Shown here: positions 1-6,347 of the stretch, in pieces | Numbering within the stretch: position 1 is the stretch's first letter | Layout of the letters: every line of letters begins with the position of its first letter | Origin: Actinomycetes bacterium | GTDB lineage: Bacteria > Actinomycetota > Thermoleophilia > Solirubrobacterales > 70-9 | Length of the DNA: 12,664 nucleotides | Direction: 5' to 3' | NCBI GenBank assembly: GCA_023434465.1 | Contig: JAEYSQ010000108.1 | Location: 1-12,664, forward strand | The notes under the pieces: model-generated | Database searches by the model: none | What the model was told of the DNA's origin: nothing | Seen by the model: the letters and a program-made list of their open reading frames with translations, nothing else | Translations under genes and position numbers: made by a program

Positions 1-35
1 TCCCGGGGATGCCCACCCGACCCCACGGCGCAACG
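1..35. repeat. Imperfect direct repeat, copy 1
   Basis: The first 35 bases match bases 96-130 at 31 of 35 positions, and all four differences are transitions (repeat positions 15, 23, 31 and 32). The copies lie 95 bases apart. This copy starts at the window edge, so its left limit is unknown. The shared core begins TCCCGGGGATGCCC. I do not recognise the element. Confidence 0.75.
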
Positions 36-197
36 TAACGTCACCGGGATACTCAGGCGGAGGGAGGCTGAATGCCGATCGAGGTGTTTGCCGCTTCCCG
101 GGGATGCCCGCCCGACCTCACGGCGTGACGACCCGGTTTAGGAAACCTTTGATTGTGGCTTAGGAATGGTCAATGGCGGTGGATTTGGATTCCCGTC
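36..197 (+). promoter_or_regulatory. Upstream region of the HtrA-type gene
   Basis: No convincing ORF is seen in bases 1-197. Besides the two direct repeats, it contains a small perfect inverted repeat, GGTTT-AGG-AAACC (135-147), and the heptamer TTAGGAA twice (138-144 and 160-166), 22 bases or about two helical turns apart. This would suit a regulator binding one face of the DNA. I could not assign -35 and -10 boxes with confidence. Confidence 0.35.
96..130. repeat. Imperfect direct repeat, copy 2, with internal palindrome
   Basis: Second copy of the 35-base repeat found at 1-35. Its right part holds an interrupted palindrome, TCACG-G-CGTGA (118-128). Three of the four differences from copy 1 fall in this palindrome and destroy it there. 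It lies about 70 bases upstream of the HtrA-type gene, so it could be an operator, but that is inference from position alone. Confidence 0.7.
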
Positions 198-1454
198 ATG
201 AATGACATCCCCGAAGTATCCAAGCGCCCGGTGCGCTCCGTTTTCCTGGCCGCCCTGATGGGTGGCCTCGTCGTTGCCATAGCTGGCTATGCCGCGATCG
301 CGGCCGGCTGGGTAGGCAAGGACGAGACCACCATCCAGTCCGTCGCGGCCGCGACAACACCCGCATCGGGCAACGGCAACCAGAATCTGGTCAACCAGAT
401 CTACGAACGTGACGGCAACGGCGTCGGTTTCATCACCGCCTCCGGAATCACGAACTCCTCACCGAACCCGTTCGATCCGTACGGTCAGTCCCAGCAGGGA
501 ACGGCGACCGGATCAGGGTTCCTGATCGACACCGATGGCCACATGGTGACCAACAACCACGTGATCGAAGGTGCGGAAGAGATCACCGTGACGATCGGCG
601 ACTCCGACGAGGTCTACGAGGCCGAGGTAGTTGGCACGGATCCCTCGACCGACCTCGCCCTGATCAAGGTCGACGCGCCCGAGAAGGCGATGAAGCCGCT
701 CCAGCTGGCCGATTCCTCCGAGGTGAACGTCGGTGATCCGGTGGTCGCGATCGGCAACCCCTTCGGCCTCGACCGGACCGTCACCACCGGCATCGTCTCG
801 GCGCTTCAGCGTGAGATTTCGAGCCTGAACCAGTACGCGATCTCGAATGTGATTCAGACCGACGCGGCGATCAATCCCGGCAACTCGGGTGGTCCGCTGA
901 TCAATACCGAAGGTCATGTGATCGGTGTCAATTCGCAGATCGCGACCGGTGGCACGAGCCAGGGCAACGTCGGGATCGGCTTCGCCGTCCCTTCGAACAC
1001 GGTCAAGGACGTGGTCGACCAGCTGCTCGATACGGGTGAGGTCCAGCACGCCTTCCTCGGGATCAGCGGAGCCACGATCAGCGACCAGATCTCCGACGCT
1101 CTCAACCTCGGCACCGACAACGGCGTGATGGTCCAGGAAGCCCCCGAGGATGGTCCGGCGGCAAAAGCGGGCATCGAGGCCGGGGACACGCCGGTGACGG
1201 TCGGAGGCCAGCAGGTGCTGACCGGCGGCGACATCATCGTCAAGGCCAACGGTGAAGAACTCGGTTCGATGGAGGACCTGATCCGGATCATCAACGATTC
1301 CAAGGTCGACGATCAGATCGAACTCGAAGTGCTGCGTGACGGCAAGACCCGCGAGGTGACGATCAAACTGGGCGCTCGTCCTGACGCCGGGAGCTCGGAT
1401 CAGAGCGCGGACGAATCCGGACAGCAGGAGTTGCCTCCGGGCTTCGGTCAGTAA
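198..1454 (+). CDS. htrA: Membrane-anchored HtrA/DegP-family serine protease with one PDZ domain
   Basis: A trypsin-like protease of the HtrA (S1C) family, which degrades or handles misfolded proteins outside the cytoplasmic membrane. The ATG at 198 gives 418 residues. An earlier in-frame TTG at 153 would add 15 Trp-rich residues and looks unlikely. Residues 1-13 are polar and basic, 14-36 form one hydrophobic helix (uncleaved anchor), and about 37-110 are a low-complexity linker. The catalytic triad is visible: His121 in TNNHVI, Asp152 in TDLALIKV and Ser230 in GNSGGPL. A PDZ domain spans about 286-394, followed by an acidic, Gln-rich tail. One anchor plus one PDZ is the usual actinobacterial arrangement. 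A hairpin follows the stop, so it is probably transcribed separately from trpF. The family is certain; which paralogue (HtrA, PepD or DegP-like) is not. Confidence 0.93.
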   Translation: MNDIPEVSKRPVRSVFLAALMGGLVVAIAGYAAIAAGWVGKDETTIQSVAAATTPASGNGNQNLVNQIYERDGNGVGFITASGITNSSPNPFDPYGQSQQGTATGSGFLIDTDGHMVTNNHVIEGAEEITVTIGDSDEVYEAEVVGTDPSTDLALIKVDAPEKAMKPLQLADSSEVNVGDPVVAIGNPFGLDRTVTTGIVSALQREISSLNQYAISNVIQTDAAINPGNSGGPLINTEGHVIGVNSQIATGGTSQGNVGIGFAVPSNTVKDVVDQLLDTGEVQHAFLGISGATISDQISDALNLGTDNGVMVQEAPEDGPAAKAGIEAGDTPVTVGGQQVLTGGDIIVKANGEELGSMEDLIRIINDSKVDDQIELEVLRDGKTREVTIKLGARPDAGSSDQSADESGQQELPPGFGQ

Positions 1455-1486
1455 CCCCCGAAATCCGGACTACGGCCCCGTTCACC

Positions 1487-1521
1487 AACGGCCCGGCTGC
1501 TCAAATGGCCGCCGGGCCGTT
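1487..1521 (+). terminator. GC-rich hairpin between htrA and trpF, putative terminator
   Basis: A perfect 11-bp inverted repeat: 1487-1497 (AACGGCCCGGC) pairs with 1511-1521 (GCCGGGCCGTT) around a 13-base loop. There is no long T-run after it, so it is not a textbook intrinsic terminator. Its place 32 bases after the htrA stop and just before the trpF promoter-like hexamer supports a termination role. It could instead be a regulatory structure for trpFBA. Confidence 0.6.
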
Positions 1522-1529
1522 CCGTGTCA

Positions 1530-1535
1530 TACCCT
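1530..1535 (+). promoter_or_regulatory. Putative -10 box (TACCCT) for leaderless trpF
   Basis: TACCCT fits the actinobacterial -10 form TANNNT and ends 6 bases before the GTG start of trpF. That spacing would place the transcript start at or next to the start codon. No Shine-Dalgarno sequence is seen before the GTG, which agrees with a leaderless message. No clear -35 box was found. Confidence 0.5.
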
Positions 1536-1541
1536 TGACTG

Positions 1542-2180
1542 GTGAAGGTCAAGGTCTGTGGAATAACCAATCGGGACGATGCCGAGGCTGCCGTGGAGCA
1601 CGGAGCCTGGGCGATCGGGTTGATCCATCACAAGGAGAGCCCACGTTTCGTCAAGGCTTCGGTCGCGGCCGGCATCGGCGAGGAGTTCCGTCGCCGTTGT
1701 GAAGTCGTCGGCGTTTTCGTGAATCCGACCATGGATCGCGTGGTCCAGGCAGCCGAGAACGCGCAGCTGACGATGATCCAGTTGAGCGGCAACGAAGGCT
1801 CTGACTTCTGTAACGAGGTCAGGCGTCGAACCGGGCTGAAGGTGATCAAGGCGTTTCACATCTCGACCCATGCCGATGTGAGGGCCAGCACCGCCTACCG
1901 TTTCGCCGACTTTCACATGTTCGACACGGGGCGCAAGGGCAGCTATGGCGGAACCGGAGAGACCTTCGACTGGGATCTCCTCGCCAACCACCACTCGGTG
2001 ATCCCCTTCATTCTCGCCGGCGGATTGAACCCCGACAACGTCACCGACGCGATCCGCGAAGTCCGGCCGGACGCGGTCGATGTTGCCTCCGGGGTCGAAA
2101 AGGAACCCGGGATCAAGGATCACGGCAAGCTGGCCAGCTTCTTCCAGGCGGCCCGCTACACACCGGTGGCCGGCGCATGA
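1542..2180 (+). CDS. trpF: Phosphoribosylanthranilate isomerase (TrpF)
   Basis: Catalyses the Amadori rearrangement of N-(5-phosphoribosyl)anthranilate to CdRP in tryptophan synthesis, in the cytoplasm. The 212-residue length suits a single (beta/alpha)8 barrel. The N-terminal KVCGIT motif carries the catalytic cysteine (Cys6), and the partner acid is Asp128 in the FDT motif before GRKGSYGGTGETFDW. The late motif ILAGGLNPDNV and the following DVASGVE form the phosphate-binding end of the barrel. The GTG start is set by the beginning of the first barrel strand, with no room for a longer N-terminus. The stop overlaps the trpB start as ATGA, so the two are translationally coupled. trpC, trpD and trpE are not next to it. 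Identification is secure. Confidence 0.97.
   Translation: MKVKVCGITNRDDAEAAVEHGAWAIGLIHHKESPRFVKASVAAGIGEEFRRRCEVVGVFVNPTMDRVVQAAENAQLTMIQLSGNEGSDFCNEVRRRTGLKVIKAFHISTHADVRASTAYRFADFHMFDTGRKGSYGGTGETFDWDLLANHHSVIPFILAGGLNPDNVTDAIREVRPDAVDVASGVEKEPGIKDHGKLASFFQAARYTPVAGA
2165..2169 (+). promoter_or_regulatory. Weak ribosome binding site of trpB
   Basis: GGTGG lies inside the end of trpF, 7 bases before the trpB ATG. It differs from the ideal GGAGG by one base. With the 4-base stop/start overlap it supports the start at 2177 and coupled translation. Confidence 0.5.
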
Positions 2181-3382
2181 GCAGGAACATCGCCGAGTCG
2201 ACGGCCGGCGAACTGCCGGGGCGCTTCGGGCCGTATGGCGGCCGCTATGTCCCGGAAACGCTGATTCCCGCCCTGGACGAACTGACCGTCGCCTGGTCCG
2301 AGGCTCGCGAGGATCCGGCCTTCATGGACGAGTTGCGAGTGCTGCTGCGCGACTACGTGGGTCGGCCGAGCCCGCTCTATCTCGCTTCCCGCCTGAGCGA
2401 AGCGGCCGGTCGCAAGGTCTACCTGAAGCGCGAGGACCTCAACCACACCGGCGCCCACAAGATCAACAACGCGATCGGCCAGGCACTGCTCGCCCGTCGG
2501 ATGGGCAAGCCGCGAATCATCGCCGAGACCGGGGCCGGGCAACATGGGGTGGCGAGCGCCACCGCCTGCGCGCTACTCGACCTCGAATGCATCGTCTACA
2601 TGGGTAGCGAGGACATCCGTCGCCAGAAGCCGAACGTGGAGCGGATGAAACTGCTGGGAGCCGAGGTGGTACCGGTTGAAGCCGGGGCCCGGACCCTCAA
2701 GGAAGCGGTCAGCGCGGCGATCCGCGACTGGGTCACCAACGTTGCCGACACCCACTACATCATCGGCTCCGCGGTCGGGCCGGCTCCGTTTCCGGAACTG
2801 GTCCGGGATCTCCAACGGACCATCGGCGACGAGGCCAGGAACCAGTCGCTGGAGGCCGAGGGGACGCTGCCGGGTCGGGTAATCGCCTGCGTCGGCGGCG
2901 GGTCGAACGCGATCGGCACTTTCACCGCCTTCGTCGCCGACGAGGGAGTGGAACTGATCGGAGTCGAAGCGGCCGGCCACGGTCTCGACACCGAACGGCA
3001 CGGCGCTTCGCTGACCGCTGGAACCACCTCGGTCCTGCACGGCTCGCTCTCGGCGGTCCTGACCGACGAGGAGGGCCAGATCCTCGAGGCCCATTCGGTC
3101 TCGGCCGGGCTCGACTATCCCGGGACCGGGCCCGAACACGCACATCTGCGTGACATCGGCCGGGCCCGTTACGTTGCGGTGAGCGACCGGGACGCGATCG
3201 CCGCCTTCCGGCGATTGAGCCGGCTCGAAGGAATCATCCCCGCGCTCGAGTCATCGCACGCCATCGCCTGGCTGCTCGGCGAAGGCAGGACTTCCGACGC
3301 TGAAGGCTTCGACCTTCTCTGCCTCTCCGGCAGGGGGGACAAGGATCTGGCCGAGGTGCTCGGCATGGAGGACGTCGAGTGA
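2177..3382 (+). CDS. trpB: Tryptophan synthase beta chain (TrpB)
   Basis: PLP enzyme that condenses indole with L-serine to give L-tryptophan, working in an alpha2-beta2 complex with TrpA. The product is 401 residues, normal for TrpB1-type chains. The N-terminus GRFGPYGGRYVPETL is the family signature. Lys95 in NHTGAHKINN is the PLP Schiff-base lysine. Glu117 in AETGAGQHG lies 22 residues later, the same spacing as Lys87 and Glu109 in the Salmonella enzyme. The PLP-phosphate loop GGGSN is at 240-244. The C-terminal LLCLSGRGDKD is also conserved. Its ATG overlaps the trpF stop, and its TGA overlaps the trpA GTG. No truncation or missing active-site residue was seen. Confidence 0.98.
   Translation: MSRNIAESTAGELPGRFGPYGGRYVPETLIPALDELTVAWSEAREDPAFMDELRVLLRDYVGRPSPLYLASRLSEAAGRKVYLKREDLNHTGAHKINNAIGQALLARRMGKPRIIAETGAGQHGVASATACALLDLECIVYMGSEDIRRQKPNVERMKLLGAEVVPVEAGARTLKEAVSAAIRDWVTNVADTHYIIGSAVGPAPFPELVRDLQRTIGDEARNQSLEAEGTLPGRVIACVGGGSNAIGTFTAFVADEGVELIGVEAAGHGLDTERHGASLTAGTTSVLHGSLSAVLTDEEGQILEAHSVSAGLDYPGTGPEHAHLRDIGRARYVAVSDRDAIAAFRRLSRLEGIIPALESSHAIAWLLGEGRTSDAEGFDLLCLSGRGDKDLAEVLGMEDVE
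3367..3371 (+). promoter_or_regulatory. Ribosome binding site of trpA
   Basis: A perfect GGAGG within the 3' end of trpB, 7 bases before the GTG at 3379. It fixes this GTG as the trpA start even though the codon overlaps the trpB stop. It is the strongest Shine-Dalgarno sequence noticed in the window. Confidence 0.75.
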
Positions 3383-4212
3383 ACGTCAGCGCCGGGCGAA
3401 ACGCCGGCGAGTCCCGCATCCTCTCCGCCTTCGAGACAGCCCGCGCGCAGGGCCGAGCAGCGCTCATGCCGTACATGATGGGCGGCTTCCCGGACCGCGA
3501 GACCTCAGCCGCGATCGCCCGTTCCTATGCCGACAACGGGGCTGACCTGATCGAACTCGGGGTCCCTTTCTCGGACCCCCTGGCCGATGGCCCGGTGATC
3601 CACGAGGCGGCGGTCAAGTCGCTCGCAGAAGGGACGGGACTGGACGACGTACTTTCGATCTGCCGTGAAGTCGGCGACCGGGTGCCGGTGATCCTGATGG
3701 CCTACACGAACACGATCCTCGGAGGTGGTGGTCCGGCCGCCTTTGGCGAGAAAGCGGCCGGGGCCGGCGCGGCGGGCGTGATCGTTCCCGATCTGCCGCT
3801 CGGCGAGGACGAGTCGATCCGGGAAACCCTGAATCGGGCCGGTTTGGCGGTGGTTCCGCTACTGGCCCCGACCACTCTGGGTGAGCGCAGGACCGAGATC
3901 TGCCGGATCGCCCGTGGTTTCGTCTACGTGGTTTCAAGCGTCGGGACCACCGGTGAACGAGCCGAAGTTCCGGTCCACCTTTCCGAGCTGGTTGCGGACG
4001 TCGAATCGAAATCCGAAGTACCGGTCGCGGTCGGGTTCGGGATCGGCTCGCCCGAGCACGCGGCCACGGTCGGGAGGATCGCCGACGGAGTGATCATCGG
4101 ATCGAAGCTGGTCCGGATCGCCGCCGAAGCTGCTCCCGGGGAGGCTGCGGCCGCGGTCGGCGAGTTTCTTGCCGAAACCGTCTCCGCGCTTTCCGCCCGG
4201 GATTCAGCCTGA
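3379..4212 (+). CDS. trpA: Tryptophan synthase alpha chain (TrpA)
   Basis: Cleaves indole-3-glycerol phosphate to indole and glyceraldehyde 3-phosphate; the indole is channelled to TrpB. The product has 277 residues, slightly long because of a polar N-terminal stretch of about 12 residues before the first helix. Catalytic Glu59 (LIELGVPFSDP) and Asp70 (PLADGP) are 11 residues apart, matching Glu49 and Asp60 of Salmonella TrpA. The loop motif SSVGTTGER and the phosphate-binding VGFGIGSPE are present. The C-terminus is Ala/Glu rich. It ends trpFBA: the next gene starts 64 bases later behind its own promoter-like hexamer. Identification is secure. Confidence 0.97.
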   Translation: MNVSAGRNAGESRILSAFETARAQGRAALMPYMMGGFPDRETSAAIARSYADNGADLIELGVPFSDPLADGPVIHEAAVKSLAEGTGLDDVLSICREVGDRVPVILMAYTNTILGGGGPAAFGEKAAGAGAAGVIVPDLPLGEDESIRETLNRAGLAVVPLLAPTTLGERRTEICRIARGFVYVVSSVGTTGERAEVPVHLSELVADVESKSEVPVAVGFGIGSPEHAATVGRIADGVIIGSKLVRIAAEAAPGEAAAAVGEFLAETVSALSARDSA

Positions 4213-4222
4213 TAGCAGGACC

Positions 4223-4250
4223 ACTGGCCGTCCCGGCACCGGTTGCCAGT
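4223..4250 (+). terminator. Possible weak hairpin after trpA
   Basis: ACTGGC (4223-4228) is complementary to GCCAGT (4245-4250), and two more inner pairs are possible. The loop is GC-rich and no T-run follows. It sits between the trpA stop and the next gene's promoter-like hexamer, where a terminator would be expected, but the stem is short. Confidence 0.3.
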
Positions 4251-4262
4251 CGCTGGACACCG

Positions 4263-4268
4263 TAGAGT
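4263..4268 (+). promoter_or_regulatory. Putative -10 box (TAGAGT) for the S55 gene
   Basis: TAGAGT fits TANNNT and lies 8 bases before the ATG at 4277 (5 before the in-frame GTG at 4274). No Shine-Dalgarno sequence is present, so a leaderless transcript is likely. A TTGCCA at 4243-4248 resembles a -35 box, but its 14-base spacer is too short to rely on. Confidence 0.5.
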
Positions 4269-4276
4269 TCACGGTG

Positions 4277-6139
4277 ATGATCACGAAGGTTAGGGGAGCG
4301 AGGTCGCTGGTCGGCCTTTTGGCGACACTCGTTGCGGTGCTTTGCGGACCGGCGGCCAACGCTGCCGCGGCGCCGGCTGACCCGCTGCCGACCGCGCCGC
4401 TGACGGATCTGACCCCCGGCGAGACCTGCGAGGCACGCACGGTCATGAAGGGAACTGCGATCACCGCTTTCCCGGTGAAGATTCTCGACGTCGTACAACC
4501 CGGGTCGATCGGTTTTGGCAGTTTGATCTACTTCGAAGTCACCGACCCCCAGATCGCCGAAGTCGGGGTCGCCGAGGGCATGTCCGGATCACCGATCCTC
4601 TGTCAGATTGCCGGCGAGGAGAAGGTCGTCGGGGCGATCTCGTACGGTTTCGACGGGGTCGGGCCGAAGGGCTTCGCCACGCCGATCAACGACATTCTCG
4701 AAGGGCAACCCTCACCTGCCACGATGAGAGCGAAGGTCGGCGAACTCCCGCGCTACGGGGGAAGGAAGCTGGTTGAGCTGTCTCCGCCACTGACCGTCAG
4801 CGGCGTACCGCAGGTTGCCCGCAACAGGTTCAGGAAGAAGCTGGCAGCGCGTGGGTACGAGTCAGTCAACTTCGCGGCGCCGGCACCGGTCGACGTGCCC
4901 GCCGATTCGTCGGACCTCGCACCCGGCGGCGCGTTCAGTATCAACTACGCGTTCGGGGACGTGACGATCGGCGCGATCTGCACGATCAGCTACCGCAACG
5001 GTGACGACTTCTGGGGATGCGGTCATCCGCTCGATCTCGCGGGAGAACGGTCGATCTCCTTCTCCGGCGCCTACATCTACGACGTACTGGGCCAGTCCTG
5101 GGGAGCAACGACGCCGTTCAAGCTCGGGACTGCGACGCCGACCCAGGTTGGGTCTGTCCTCTATGACGGTCCCTACGCGGTATCCGGAAAGTTCGGACGC
5201 CCGGCTGCCGGGATTCCGGTCAGGGTCAACTACCGGTCCGGCGGGTCAAGCGTCAGCCTCCAGTCAAAGGTCGTCAACGAATACAAGCTGCCCGGCGGTC
5301 CCCCGACCGGCACGGACCTGTCCGTTCTCATCGGTCCGGTCATGGTGGCTCAAGCCCAGTTCAGCCAGGCCGGACAGCCACTGATCCAGAATGGCCGGAT
5401 CTGCATGAAACAGACGATTCTCGGAGCGGGCCGGCAGGTTCAGGCCTGCAGCCGTTTCGCTTCCAGCTCACCCGCCTGGATGTACGCCGCGTTCGGAGAA
5501 CCTTCAGGAGCCGCCTTTCCCACCGACTTCCTGGTCGGAGGCCTCGGGATGCTGCTCGGCCAGGTCAAGTACAGGACGCTTTATCCCGGTTCGCTCAAAC
5601 TGGACGTGGAAGTCAATACCGGGTCGGCCTTGCGGCAGATCATCGGCCTGCGTCCGATCGGAAACGTAAGGATCGGCGAGCGGTCGCGGATCGCGGTGAT
5701 CAGCGCCTCACGGGACGGCCAGCGACACCGTCAGATCGTCCCGATTCGGGTTCCCCGGCGGGTGAAGGTCGGCAAGGGTAAGTCGGTTCCGATGCGCAAG
5801 GGAAGGGTCCGGATCGAAGCCGGGAGTGGCGCTTTCTTCGGAGGATCGCCGGCCGAGGGTTTGTACCTCGCCACTGATAACGACGCGGCGTACTACTACC
5901 GCCTTATGGGTGGGCTCTGGAGCGGAAGGGGCTCGATCGAGAGTCCGAAGGAACTGGACGAAACCATCCAGGGCGTCTTCCAGAAAAAGGCAAAGCTGAC
6001 CGTTTACCTGCCGTGGCGCCGCGATCCGGTTCTCGTTCCGCTGCGAGGCGGGGGCGATGTCGTGGTTGGTGGCTCGAGCGGGAGAATCCAGGTTCTCCCG
6101 GCTTCGGGCAAACGATCGAGCCGCGCTCCGATTCGTTAG
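4277..6139 (+). CDS. Secreted SpoIVB peptidase (S55)-like protein
   Basis: Predicted 620-residue exported protein. The ATG at 4277 directly precedes a signal peptide: basic start, hydrophobic core at about 10-24, and cleavage near Ala29-Ala32. There is no lipobox, because Leu precedes Cys23. Residues about 50-140 resemble the S55 domain of SpoIVB: a GTAITAFPVKILDV strand, then GMSGSPI with the candidate nucleophile Ser103, then VVGAISYGF. A second family-like motif, FWGCGHPLD, places a candidate catalytic histidine at His250, after the serine. The rest has no motif I know and ends in a basic tail. The substrate is unknown; sporulation signalling as in Bacillus is not implied. In-frame starts further upstream (GTG 4274; TTG 4169, inside trpA) are possible but do not improve the signal peptide. 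Assignment to S55 is fairly sure, peptidase activity less so. Confidence 0.8.
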   Translation: MITKVRGARSLVGLLATLVAVLCGPAANAAAAPADPLPTAPLTDLTPGETCEARTVMKGTAITAFPVKILDVVQPGSIGFGSLIYFEVTDPQIAEVGVAEGMSGSPILCQIAGEEKVVGAISYGFDGVGPKGFATPINDILEGQPSPATMRAKVGELPRYGGRKLVELSPPLTVSGVPQVARNRFRKKLAARGYESVNFAAPAPVDVPADSSDLAPGGAFSINYAFGDVTIGAICTISYRNGDDFWGCGHPLDLAGERSISFSGAYIYDVLGQSWGATTPFKLGTATPTQVGSVLYDGPYAVSGKFGRPAAGIPVRVNYRSGGSSVSLQSKVVNEYKLPGGPPTGTDLSVLIGPVMVAQAQFSQAGQPLIQNGRICMKQTILGAGRQVQACSRFASSSPAWMYAAFGEPSGAAFPTDFLVGGLGMLLGQVKYRTLYPGSLKLDVEVNTGSALRQIIGLRPIGNVRIGERSRIAVISASRDGQRHRQIVPIRVPRRVKVGKGKSVPMRKGRVRIEAGSGAFFGGSPAEGLYLATDNDAAYYYRLMGGLWSGRGSIESPKELDETIQGVFQKKAKLTVYLPWRRDPVLVPLRGGGDVVVGGSSGRIQVLPASGKRSSRAPIR

Positions 6140-6142
6140 GAT
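6137..6142 (+). promoter_or_regulatory. Putative -10 box (TAGGAT) overlapping the S55 stop codon
   Basis: TAGGAT fits TANNNT, lies 7 bases before the ATG at 6150, and its first three bases are the TAG stop of the S55 gene. The included AGGA could also act as a weak Shine-Dalgarno, so leaderless and ordinary initiation cannot be told apart by eye. Confidence 0.4.
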
Positions 6143-6149
6143 TCGATCG

Positions 6150-6329
6150 ATGCTGATCCCGGTCACTTTCTTCGTCGCAATCGCCTTGGCGGTGTTTTCG
6201 TATTCGCAGGGTCAGGGTGGCCCGATCGCGGGTCTCATCTTCTTCGGTGTGCTGTTCATCGGCGCGTTCATTCACGTCTGCCAGCCGCTGATCGAGAAGG
6301 GCAAAGCGCTCAAACCCTCCAGGGACTGA
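6150..6329 (+). CDS. Small two-helix membrane protein, unknown function
   Basis: A 59-residue protein starting MLIPVTFFVAIALAVF. Two hydrophobic segments are visible, about residues 2-17 and 25-42, joined by a short Gly/Gln/Ser loop (SYSQGQGGP). The C-terminal tail is basic (EKGKALKPSRD). This looks like a small integral membrane protein with the tail probably in the cytoplasm. The ATG at 6150 is chosen because it starts the first helix and avoids overlap. An in-frame ATG at 6057 would add 31 Arg-rich residues and overlap the S55 gene by 83 bases. It lies 10 bases after the S55 gene and 18 bases before the phosphofructokinase. I do not recognise a family, and no function is proposed. Confidence 0.65.
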   Translation: MLIPVTFFVAIALAVFSYSQGQGGPIAGLIFFGVLFIGAFIHVCQPLIEKGKALKPSRD

Positions 6330-6347
6330 CGGTTTGGTCGCGCTCCG

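Noticed and set aside
153..197. Upstream TTG start for the HtrA-type protein.
   Set aside because: It adds 15 Trp-rich residues before the natural basic N-terminus of the membrane anchor; the ATG at 198 fits better.
4169..4276. Upstream TTG start for the S55 protein inside trpA.
   Set aside because: It would overlap trpA and put 36 polar residues before a clear signal peptide. The ATG at 4277 with TAGAGT 8 bases before it is more plausible.
6057..6149. Earlier ATG for the small membrane protein.
   Set aside because: It overlaps the S55 gene by 83 bases and adds an Arg-rich stretch typical of an out-of-frame shadow; not fully excluded.
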